A stretch of 64,000 nucleotides of DNA from positions 1 through 64,000 of the forward strand of contig NZ_JAHKJW010000020.1 in assembly GCF_019710745.1 (NCBI RefSeq), read 5' to 3'. Under the pieces are notes generated by a model. That model saw nothing but the letters and a program-made list of their open reading frames with translations. It did not search any database and had not been told where the DNA came from. Below, piece by piece: positions 8,448-15,354 of this stretch. Both the position numbers and the translations under genes were made by a program. The DNA comes from Streptomyces beigongshangae. GTDB lineage: Bacteria; Actinomycetota; Actinomycetes; Streptomycetales; Streptomycetaceae. Position 1 is the stretch's first letter. Every line of letters begins with the position of its first letter.

Positions 8448-8813
8448 TGGCGGCACCTCCTCTCGTCATGACGGTCGGCTCCCCAGGGGGGTCCTGGGAT
8501 CGCATTCCTGATCGCGACGACTCGATCGAGTGATCGAAGACGGTCAAGGTGTGACCACAGGGAGCCTGTATCCCGCACAACGAGCGGCTCGGCACTTGGG
8601 TTACGGACGACGGATGATCGGACCGCGGAACCAACGGGGTTTCACGGACTGTCAGTTGGACGTGGCTGAGCGTACGGAGCCATACGGAGTCGTATGGAGC
8701 CGTACGGGATCGTGCGGGGGCGTGCGGGTCGTACCGGAGCCGGTTCACCGGAGCCGGTACGGCGGGCCCGGCGGGCCGGCCGCGTGGTGCCGGATCCGCG
8801 GGGGCACGGGGTC
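8448..8813. other. bldN-rsbN intergenic region (366 bp)
   Basis: No gene is seen. It holds the sigma-BldN promoter at 8577-8605, giving a leader of roughly 120 bases before rsbN, and the palindrome CTCGATCGAG at 8521-8530. The segment 8650-8720 carries repeated GGAGCCGTACGG-like units and looks non-coding. No clear terminator separates bldN from rsbN, so read-through is possible. Confidence 0.7.
8577..8605 (-). promoter_or_regulatory. Sigma-BldN promoter of rsbN
   Basis: On the minus strand, CGTAAC (8605-8600) is followed by 17 bases and then CGTTGT (8582-8577). This matches the sigma-BldN consensus as I recall it (CGTAAC, 16-17 bases, CGTTGA-like) except for the last base. The predicted start is near 8570, about 120 bases before the rsbN start codon. 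It fits the known autoregulatory loop in which sigma-BldN drives its anti-sigma gene. Confidence 0.8.
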
Positions 8814-9590
8814 TCAGCGGGCGTCTTCCGGGAGGAGCCGGGCCAGGGTGCGCACCGCCCGGTACTGGAGGGTCTTGATCGCGCCCTCGTTCTTGCCCAT
8901 GACACGGGCGGTCTCGGCGACCGAGAGGCCCTGGAGGAACCGCAGGGTCACGCACTCCTGCTGCTGGGGGTTGAGACGGCGTACGGCGTCCAGCAGTGCC
9001 GCGTTCGAGAGGGACTCCAGGACGGAGTCCTCGGGGGAGCGCTCGACCTCGTTGGCGTCGAGCATCTCGCCGGTGGTCACTTCGAGCCGGAAGCGGCTCG
9101 ACTTGAAGTGGTCCGCGACGAGGTTGCGGGCGATGGTGACGAGCCAGGCGCCGAAGTCACGGCCCTGCCAGGTGAACGTCCCGATGCGGCGCAGTGCGCG
9201 CAGGAACGTCTCGCTCGTGAGGTCTTCCGCGGTCGCCTTTCCGCCGACGCGGTAGTAGATGTAGCGGTACACGGTGTCGCTGTACTGGTCGTAGAGCCGG
9301 CCGAAGGCATCGGCCTCACCGGCCTGCGCGCGCTCCACGAGATCCATCATCCGGGCGCTGTCACTGTCTGCGGCCGGACGGCGTGCGGGGGTGGCTGGCG
9401 CGCTCGAACGTCCTCGTCTGCCGACCGCCGCGCTGTTCTCGGCCAGTGCGTAGCACGGGCCGACGGGCGCGACGGAGACAGCGAGGGCGGGGACGGCGTA
9501 CGCGGTGGGGACGAAGCCGCGCAGGCGGTCGAGGACCGTCGCGCGCAGCGTAGCCAGGCCCGAGGCGTCAACCCCGACGTGTGGGTACAC
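8814..9590 (-). CDS. bldN: Developmental ECF sigma factor BldN
   Basis: A 258-residue ECF RNA polymerase sigma factor. Region 2 (AFGRLYDQYSDTVYRYIYYR and DLTSETFLRAL, about residues 95-131) binds core and -10 DNA. Region 4 (LNPQQQECVTLRFLQGLSVAE to the C-terminus) binds the -35. A roughly 86-residue extension precedes region 2, the hallmark of sigma-BldN, which is made as a pro-protein and shortened in vivo. BldN is needed for aerial hyphae and switches on chaplin and rodlin genes. The start is GTG at 9590 with GGGAG just upstream. An exact BldD box lies 26-38 bases before the start codon, matching known repression by BldD. rsbN is next downstream. Confidence 0.95.
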   Translation of the reverse strand: MYPHVGVDASGLATLRATVLDRLRGFVPTAYAVPALAVSVAPVGPCYALAENSAAVGRRGRSSAPATPARRPAADSDSARMMDLVERAQAGEADAFGRLYDQYSDTVYRYIYYRVGGKATAEDLTSETFLRALRRIGTFTWQGRDFGAWLVTIARNLVADHFKSSRFRLEVTTGEMLDANEVERSPEDSVLESLSNAALLDAVRRLNPQQQECVTLRFLQGLSVAETARVMGKNEGAIKTLQYRAVRTLARLLPEDAR

Positions 9591-9615
9591 GGGACTCCCA
9601 GAGGCAGAGCTTCCA

Positions 9616-9628
9616 TCACGTGCAGTGA
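9616..9628. promoter_or_regulatory. BldD box upstream of bldN
   Basis: TCAC-GTGCA-GTGA fits the BldD half-site rule TNAC-N5-GTNA exactly. It lies 26-38 bases upstream of the bldN GTG, where binding would block transcription or promoter clearance. BldD with cyclic di-GMP represses bldN in Streptomyces. Confidence 0.8.
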
Positions 9629-9704
9629 GGGACTTTTCACCCTTCGTGGCGAAAGGTGGGGTCCGTCATGCGTCTGAGGAGAATAACGCTTCGTACAGGC
9701 AGTG

Positions 9705-9717
9705 CTACACCCAGTTG
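9705..9717. promoter_or_regulatory. Second, degenerate BldD-like box
   Basis: CTAC-ACCCA-GTTG has the right spacing but one mismatch in each half-site. It is about 90 bases upstream of the exact box. S. coelicolor bldN is reported to have two BldD sites, so this is a reasonable second candidate but not proven. Confidence 0.4.
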
Positions 9718-9926
9718 CTCAAACAATCGATTACGTCGCTTCTGTAACCGAATGACACCCCCGCAAGTGCCGGATTGTGACCGCTTGTTGATCGAAACGG
9801 TCCGTGTTCGGTCTGGGTCCGGGGCGTGTTGTGGCCGGGTCCCGTCAACGGAAATCACCGGATCACACCTGTGCCCGGCGTGCCCCGGGGCGGTGCCCGG
9901 GTGCCGGCGGCGGCGGTGCCGGGGCG

Positions 9927-10865
9927 CTAGCGGCGGCGGCGGTGCAGGGCGATCGCCGCCGCCGTGCCGCCCGCCACGGCCCCCACCCCGGCCGCCGCCG
10001 GGATGCCGACCTTCGCCGCCTTGCGTCCGGTGCGGTAGTCGCGCAGCCGCCAGTCGAGGGTGCGCGCGTGCTTGCGGAGCTTGGCGTCCGGGTTGATCGC
10101 GTAGGGGTGCCCGACCAGTGACAGCATCGGGATGTCGTTGTGCGAGTCGCTGTACGCGGCGCAGCGGCTCAGGTCCAGGCCCTCGCCCGCGGCCAGGGCG
10201 CGCACCGCCTCCGCCTTCGCGGGGCCGTGCAGCGGTTCGCCGACCAGCTTGCCGGTGTAGACGCCGTCCACCGACTCCGCGACCGTGCCGAGGGCGCCGG
10301 TCAGGCCGAGGCGGCCGGCGATCACCGTGGCGATCTCGACCGGGGCGGCCGTGACGAGCCAGACCTTCTGCCCGGCGTCCAGGTGGGCCTGGGCCAGCGC
10401 GCGGGTGCCGGGCCAGATGCGCTCGGCCATGTACTCGTCGTAGATCTCCTCGCCGATCGACATCAGCTCCACGACGCGGTGGCCCTTGACGATCGACAGC
10501 GCGGAGTCGCGGGCGTCCTGCATGTGCTCGGGGTCCTCGATCCCCGCCAGCCGGAACCACGCCTGCTGCCAGGCGAACCGCGCGAGGTCGCGGGACTCGA
10601 AGAACTTCCGCTTGTAGAGGCCGCGGCCGAAGTGGAAGATCGCCGCACCCTGCATCACGGTGTTGTCCAGGTCGAAGAACGCGGCCGCCTGGTCGTCGCC
10701 GTACACCGGGAACTCCGGTTCGGCGGCTCCGGGCGCGGCTTCGTGCGCGAGCTCCTCCAGCACCTGGGAGGTCTTGCGTGCTGCCTCTGCCGAGGCCTCG
10801 CCCGCCAGCACGCTGCGCGCGGTGGCGGGGCGCCTGCGGGGAGTGAGCCATCCGAGAGCGGCCAT
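9927..10865 (-). CDS. HAD-IB family phosphatase with C-terminal membrane helix
   Basis: A 312-residue phosphoserine-phosphatase-like (HAD-IB) hydrolase. Motif I is AAFFDLDNTVMQGAA (about residues 61-75), motif II VWLVTAAPVEIA and motif IV SDSHNDIPMLSLVG. A basic segment (RKHARTLDWRLRDY) is followed by one hydrophobic helix (GIPAAAGVGAVAGGTAAAIAL) and a short basic tail, so the enzyme is probably held on the inner membrane with the catalytic domain inside. Relatives act as phosphoserine or lysophospholipid phosphatases; the substrate here is not known. It is divergent from the glutaredoxin gene across 208 bases. Confidence 0.87.
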   Translation of the reverse strand: MAALGWLTPRRRPATARSVLAGEASAEAARKTSQVLEELAHEAAPGAAEPEFPVYGDDQAAAFFDLDNTVMQGAAIFHFGRGLYKRKFFESRDLARFAWQQAWFRLAGIEDPEHMQDARDSALSIVKGHRVVELMSIGEEIYDEYMAERIWPGTRALAQAHLDAGQKVWLVTAAPVEIATVIAGRLGLTGALGTVAESVDGVYTGKLVGEPLHGPAKAEAVRALAAGEGLDLSRCAAYSDSHNDIPMLSLVGHPYAINPDAKLRKHARTLDWRLRDYRTGRKAAKVGIPAAAGVGAVAGGTAAAIALHRRRR

Positions 10866-11073
10866 GGCGTGAGCATAGCCAGTTTGTTCGGGGCGTCTGG
10901 AGTCGAGAGGTTGGGATGTTGTGAACTCTCCGTGACCGTGCCGTTAAAGAACTCATTTCCCCGGGGCCGTTCCTGTAGGGCTCCGGCCCGGGCGCCGTCG
11001 GCCGGCCGCGGAGGTGCGGGAGCCCGTCGCGCCGGTTCCCCGCACTCCCGCGGGGCACGGGAGAATGGCCTGC

Positions 11074-11352
11074 ATGAGTTCTCTTTTTCGGCGTGGGGAG
11101 AAGAAGGTGCCGCGTGAGCGGTTGGTCACACTCATCGGGAAACCCGACTGCCACCTGTGTGAGGACGCACAGGCCGTGGTGGCGAAGGTCTGCGGCGATC
11201 TCGGTGTCGTCTGGGAGGAGAAGGACATCACCCAGGACGCGGAACTGCACCGGGAGTACTGGGAGCAGATCCCGGTCGTGCTGGTGGACGGCGCGCAGCA
11301 CACGTTCTGGCGGGTGGACGAGGACCGGCTGCGGCGGGCGCTCGCGGGGTAG
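11074..11352 (+). CDS. Glutaredoxin-like family protein
   Basis: A 92-residue thioredoxin-fold protein with CHLC as the dithiol motif near residue 26 in KPDCHLCEDAQ and a cis-proline in EQIPVVLVDG. It belongs to the short glutaredoxin-like group of actinobacteria, a cytoplasmic thiol-disulphide reductant of unknown target. I chose the ATG at 11074 because GGGAGA lies about nine bases upstream; an ATG at 11065 is in frame but too close to it. Its position just upstream of the redox regulator rex is conserved in Streptomyces as I recall. Confidence 0.85.
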   Translation: MSSLFRRGEKKVPRERLVTLIGKPDCHLCEDAQAVVAKVCGDLGVVWEEKDITQDAELHREYWEQIPVVLVDGAQHTFWRVDEDRLRRALAG

Positions 11353-11696
11353 CCGCGCGGGGCGGCCGGGACCGGCGGGCCGCAGCTGTGACCGGACTGT
11401 GGCCTGACCGGTCAGTCCGGCGGGTCCGGAAAGTCACTTAGGATCGAGGGCGATTCGGACTCGGGGGCGGGGATCGTAGAGGAGAGTGTGCGGCTTTGCC
11501 CCCAACAAGACAGGAACGAGGGTGCGTGAGCGCCGGTTCCGTACGGGTGCGCCGGGGGCGCGTGACGCCGGTCACGTTGCCGGGGCAAAACGGACACCAT
11601 CTTTGTGCACGCGTTCACAAAGGCATAGCCTGCAGGGGACGGGGCGGTCCGGGTACGTGTGACCGCCTGCAGCCCCGCGCTACCCGCAGGAGCACC
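11353..11696. other. rex leader region (344 bp)
   Basis: No gene is supported. It holds an imperfect hairpin with 8-base arms at 11392-11399 and 11413-11420 (possible glutaredoxin terminator), TAGGAT at 11437-11442 as a possible -10 box, and the Rex operator at 11603-11620. The rex reading frame is open back to 11496, but this upstream part lacks a good start and overlaps the operator. Confidence 0.6.
11603..11620. promoter_or_regulatory. Rex operator (ROP) upstream of rex-hemACD
   Basis: TTGTGCACGCGTTCACAA is an 18-base near-palindrome matching the Rex consensus TTGTGAA-N4-TTCACAA in all but one half-site base. It lies 77 bases before the rex start codon and overlaps a plausible promoter (TTGTGC, 17 bases, TAGCCT). 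Rex bound to NAD+ represses here; a high NADH/NAD+ ratio releases it. The operon is therefore autoregulated. Confidence 0.88.
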
Positions 11697-12476
11697 GTGG
11701 CAACTGGCCGAACTCACCGACCGGCGACCCGCAGCCGAGGAATCCCCGAGGCCACCGTCGCCAGGCTTCCGCTGTACCTCCGAGCCCTCACCGCTCTGTC
11801 GGAGCGCTCGGTGCCCACGGTCTCCTCCGAGGAGCTCGCGGCCGCGGCGGGGGTCAACTCCGCCAAGCTGCGCAAGGACTTCTCCTACCTCGGTTCGTAC
11901 GGGACGCGCGGTGTGGGCTACGACGTCGAGTACCTCGTCTACCAGATCTCACGCGAGCTGGGCCTGACCCAGGACTGGCCCGTGGTGATCGTCGGCATAG
12001 GAAACCTGGGCGCGGCCCTGGCCAACTACGGCGGGTTCGCCTCGCGCGGCTTCCGGGTCGCGGCGCTCATCGACGCCGACCCGGCGATGGCCGGGAAGCC
12101 CGTCGCGGGAATCCCCGTGCAGCACACCGACGAGCTGGAAAAGATCATCGACGACAACGGCGTGTCGATCGGTGTCATCGCCACCCCCGCCGGCGCCGCC
12201 CAGCAGGTCTGCGAGCGGCTCGTCGCCGCCGGTGTGACCTCCATCCTGAACTTCGCGCCGACCGTGCTGTCCGTGCCGGACGGCGTCGACGTGCGCAAGG
12301 TCGACCTCTCCATCGAGCTGCAGATCCTCGCCTTCCACGAGCAGCGCAAGGCCGGCGAGGAGGCCGAGGCGCAGGCCGACGCCGCACTGGAGGCGGAGGC
12401 CGGGGCCGCCGCCGCGGCGGCCGGGAAGTCCGGCAAGGGACCCGACGGGGACGTTCCCGCGGTGATGCCGGCATGA
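11697..12476 (+). CDS. rex: Redox-sensing transcriptional repressor Rex
   Basis: A 259-residue homodimeric repressor that senses the NADH/NAD+ ratio. The winged-helix DNA-binding domain spans about residues 17-85 (ATVARLPLYLRAL, LAAAAGVNSAKLRKDFSYLG). A Rossmann NAD(H)-binding domain follows, with GIGNLGAALANY at 100-111. The last 50 residues are an Ala/Gly-rich tail found in Streptomyces homologues. The GTG at 11697 follows an AGGAG motif (11688-11692). The gene overlaps hemA by four bases (ATGA), so haem synthesis is translationally coupled to Rex. Targets known in S. coelicolor include respiratory genes such as cydABCD and this operon. Confidence 0.95.
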   Translation: MATGRTHRPATRSRGIPEATVARLPLYLRALTALSERSVPTVSSEELAAAAGVNSAKLRKDFSYLGSYGTRGVGYDVEYLVYQISRELGLTQDWPVVIVGIGNLGAALANYGGFASRGFRVAALIDADPAMAGKPVAGIPVQHTDELEKIIDDNGVSIGVIATPAGAAQQVCERLVAAGVTSILNFAPTVLSVPDGVDVRKVDLSIELQILAFHEQRKAGEEAEAQADAALEAEAGAAAAAAGKSGKGPDGDVPAVMPA

Positions 12477-14398
12477 GCCTTCTCGTCGTCGGGCTCAGCC
12501 ACCGCAGTGCCCCGGTCAGCGTCCTGGAGCGGGCCGCGCTGTCCGCGGACGCCCGGGTCAAGCTGCTCCAGGACACGGTCGCCGCCGAGCCGGCCACCGA
12601 GGCCGCGGTGCTCGCCACCTGCAACCGGATAGAGCTGTACGCCGACGTGGACAAGTTCCACGCCGGTGTCGCCGAGCTCTCCACGCTGCTCGCGCAGCAC
12701 AGCGGGGTCGGGCTGGAGGAGCTCACCCCGTACCTGTACGTGCACTACGAGGACCGGGCCGTCCACCACCTCTTCTCCGTGGCCTGCGGGCTGGACTCGA
12801 TGGTGGTCGGCGAGGGCCAGATCCTCGGCCAGATCAAGGACGCGCTCGCCGCCGCGCAGGAGCTGCACACCGCCGGACGGCTGCTGAACGACCTGTTCCA
12901 GCAGGCGCTGCGGGTCGGCAAGCGCGCCCACTCCGAGACCGGCATCGACCGGGCCGGGCAGTCCCTGGTGACCTTCGGCCTGGAGCAGTTCGCCGCCGGT
13001 GCGACGGTCGACGCCTGGGCCCGGGGCAAGCGGGCCCTCGTGATCGGCGCGGGCTCGATGTCCTCGCTGGCCGCGGCCACGCTCGTCCGCGCCGGGGTGT
13101 CCGAGGTGGTCGTCGCCAACCGCACGTTCGGCCGGGCCGAGCGGCTCGCCGGGCTGCTCGTCGAGCAGTACGGCAAGGACCGCGGGAGCGGCACGGACGT
13201 GCTGGCCCGCGCGGTGCCGATCGACGCGGTCGCGGATGAGCTGACACGTGCCGACGTCGTCGTGTCGTGCACCGGCGCGACCGGTCTCGTCCTCACGGCC
13301 GAGGTCGTCGCGACGGCGACGGAGGGCCGTACGGCCCCGTCGGCGGCCGGCGGCGGCACCGGCGCGCGGCGCGGGACCGGCGACGACGGCCCCGCCCGTA
13401 CCACCGCGCCCGCCGTGCGGGAGGGCCTGGCGTCCACCGGTGCGGGCGGCGACGAGAACTGCCCCCTCGACCTCTCCGCCGTGCAGGGCACCGCCGGGTT
13501 CTCCGTGCTCGGCGAGGCCGCGGTGGCCGGTCTGGCCGCGGCCGAGCTGGAGCAGCACGCCGCCTGGGTGGACAAGGGCGCGTCGGCCACGGGTACGGCC
13601 GCGTCCGAGGCGCCCGCCGGCTTCGCAGCGGCGCCCGACCCCGCCGCCGAGTCCGGGACCATCGCCGCGCTCGCCGCCGCCTCGGCCGCCGTCGGGTGGG
13701 TGCCCGAGCGGCGCCGGCCCGAGCCGGTCGCCGAGGTGCCCCGGCCCGCGCCCGTGCTCTCGCTGCTCGACCTCGCCATGCCCCGTGACATCGACGCGGC
13801 CGCGCACCGGCTGCCCGGGGTGCGGCTGGTGGACATCGAGTCCCTCGCCGAGGCATCCGCCGACGCGCCCATGGCCGCCGACGTGGACCAGGTGCGGCGC
13901 ATCGTCTCCGACGAGGTCGCCGCCTTCGGCGCCGCCCAGCGCGCCGCTCACATCACTCCGACCGTCGTGGCGCTGCGGACGATGGCGGCCGACGTGGTCG
14001 CGAGCGAGATCGCCCGCCTCGACGGACGGCTGCCCGGCCTCGACGAGAAGCAGCGCGGCGAGATCACCCAGACCGTGCGACGCGTCGTGGACAAACTGCT
14101 CCACGTGCCGACCGTACGGGTCAAGCAGCTGGCCGCCGAGCCCGGCGGCGCCGGGTACGCGGACGCGCTGCGGACCCTGTTCGACCTGGACCAGGAGGCG
14201 GTCGCCGCCGTGTCCCGGGCCGATGACGGCGACAGCGGCGACACTGGGAACAGCGTCGCCGGCGGCAGCAGGAACAGCGGCGACGGCCGCGGCACCACCG
14301 ACTTCGACGGCAGGGTCTTCGGAGCGGACACCTTCCACAGCGGCAACAGCGGCAACAGCGGCACATTCGAGAGCGCCGAGAACCGAGGGCGAGCATGA
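12473..14398 (+). CDS. hemA: Glutamyl-tRNA reductase with large internal insertion
   Basis: First committed enzyme of C5-pathway tetrapyrrole synthesis: it reduces glutamyl-tRNA(Glu) to glutamate-1-semialdehyde with NADPH. The catalytic Cys is C50 in ATCNRIELYAD, the NADPH site is RALVIGAGSMSSLAAATL, and the C-terminal dimerisation helices are complete. At 641 residues it is about 200 longer than the usual 420-450. The extra sequence lies mainly between the NADPH-domain strand ending VVVSCTGATG and the conserved LLDLAMPRDID block. It is Ala/Gly/Pro-rich without predicted fold. Another low-complexity Asp/Ser/Asn-rich tail follows the last helix. It overlaps rex and hemC by four bases each. HemL, the next enzyme, is at 49.4 kb. 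Confidence 0.95.
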   Translation: MSLLVVGLSHRSAPVSVLERAALSADARVKLLQDTVAAEPATEAAVLATCNRIELYADVDKFHAGVAELSTLLAQHSGVGLEELTPYLYVHYEDRAVHHLFSVACGLDSMVVGEGQILGQIKDALAAAQELHTAGRLLNDLFQQALRVGKRAHSETGIDRAGQSLVTFGLEQFAAGATVDAWARGKRALVIGAGSMSSLAAATLVRAGVSEVVVANRTFGRAERLAGLLVEQYGKDRGSGTDVLARAVPIDAVADELTRADVVVSCTGATGLVLTAEVVATATEGRTAPSAAGGGTGARRGTGDDGPARTTAPAVREGLASTGAGGDENCPLDLSAVQGTAGFSVLGEAAVAGLAAAELEQHAAWVDKGASATGTAASEAPAGFAAAPDPAAESGTIAALAAASAAVGWVPERRRPEPVAEVPRPAPVLSLLDLAMPRDIDAAAHRLPGVRLVDIESLAEASADAPMAADVDQVRRIVSDEVAAFGAAQRAAHITPTVVALRTMAADVVASEIARLDGRLPGLDEKQRGEITQTVRRVVDKLLHVPTVRVKQLAAEPGGAGYADALRTLFDLDQEAVAAVSRADDGDSGDTGNSVAGGSRNSGDGRGTTDFDGRVFGADTFHSGNSGNSGTFESAENRGRA

Positions 14399-15354
14399 CT
14401 GAGCAGGCACTGAGGCTCGGGACCAGGCGAAGCAGGCTCGCCATGGCCCAGTCCGGGCAGGTGGCGGACGCCGTGAGCCAGGTGACCGGACGGCCCGTCG
14501 AGCTCGTGGAGATCACGACCTACGGGGACACGTCCCGCGAGCACCTCGCGCAGATCGGCGGTACGGGCGTCTTCGTGACCGCCCTGCGGGAGGCGCTGCT
14601 GCGCGGCGAGGTCGACTTCGCCGTGCACTCGCTCAAGGACCTGCCGACCGGGCAGCCCGACGAGCTGGCGCTGGCCGCCGTACCCGCCCGCGCGGACGTC
14701 CGTGACGTGCTGATCGCACGCGACGGCCTGACGTTCGCCGAGCTGCCGGACGGGGCGCGGATCGGCACCGGCTCGCCGCGTCGCATGGCCCAGCTGAACG
14801 CGTACGCACGCGATCACGGGCTGACGATCGAGACCGTGCCGATCCGGGGGAACATCGACACCCGGATCGGATTCGTGCGCAGCGGTGAGCTGGACGGCGT
14901 CGTGCTCGCCGCCGCCGGGCTGCAGCGCGTCGGACGGACCGGCGAAGTGACCGACTTCCTGCCGGTCGACACCGTTCTGCCCGCCCCCGGCCAGGGGGCA
15001 CTCGCGATCGAGTGCGCCGCGGACGACGCGGACCTCGTCGCCGCGCTCGCCGCGCTCGACGACCCGTTCACCCGGGTCGCCGTGACCGCCGAGCGGTCCC
15101 TGCTCGCCGCCCTGGAGGCCGGCTGCAGCGCCCCTGTGGGTGCCTTCGCCGACCTCCTGGCCGACGGGCAGATTGTCAAGGAAATGCGCCTGCGCGGCGT
15201 CGTCGGCACGACCGACGGCTCGACGCTGGTGCAGTTGTCCACCACCGGTCCCGTGCCCGAGACACATGACCAAGCAATGGCGCTCGGCCGTGAACTCGCC
15301 GCCGAGATGCTTGCCAAGGGCGCGGCCGGTCTGATGGGGGAGCGAGTACATTGA
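14395..15354 (+). CDS. hemC: Porphobilinogen deaminase (hydroxymethylbilane synthase)
   Basis: A 319-residue cytoplasmic enzyme that links four porphobilinogens into hydroxymethylbilane. Recognised blocks are RRSRLAMAQSGQVAD, VHSLKDLPT, the RIGTGSPRRMAQL substrate-binding arginines, and C244 in EAGCSAPVGAF, which carries the dipyrromethane cofactor. The length is normal. It begins four bases inside hemA (ATGA) and its stop overlaps the TTG start of hemD, so rex-hemA-hemC-hemD is one tightly coupled operon. Confidence 0.96.
   Translation: MTEQALRLGTRRSRLAMAQSGQVADAVSQVTGRPVELVEITTYGDTSREHLAQIGGTGVFVTALREALLRGEVDFAVHSLKDLPTGQPDELALAAVPARADVRDVLIARDGLTFAELPDGARIGTGSPRRMAQLNAYARDHGLTIETVPIRGNIDTRIGFVRSGELDGVVLAAAGLQRVGRTGEVTDFLPVDTVLPAPGQGALAIECAADDADLVAALAALDDPFTRVAVTAERSLLAALEAGCSAPVGAFADLLADGQIVKEMRLRGVVGTTDGSTLVQLSTTGPVPETHDQAMALGRELAAEMLAKGAAGLMGERVH

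Larger units (their letters stand above)
9591..9926. other. Region between HAD-IB gene end and bldN start (336 bp)
   Basis: Upstream control region of bldN. It holds the BldD boxes listed separately and a TTAC-N9-GTAA inverted pair at 9731-9747. The part 9700-9800 is clearly lower in G+C than its surroundings, as expected for a complex developmental promoter. No gene is seen. Confidence 0.65.
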
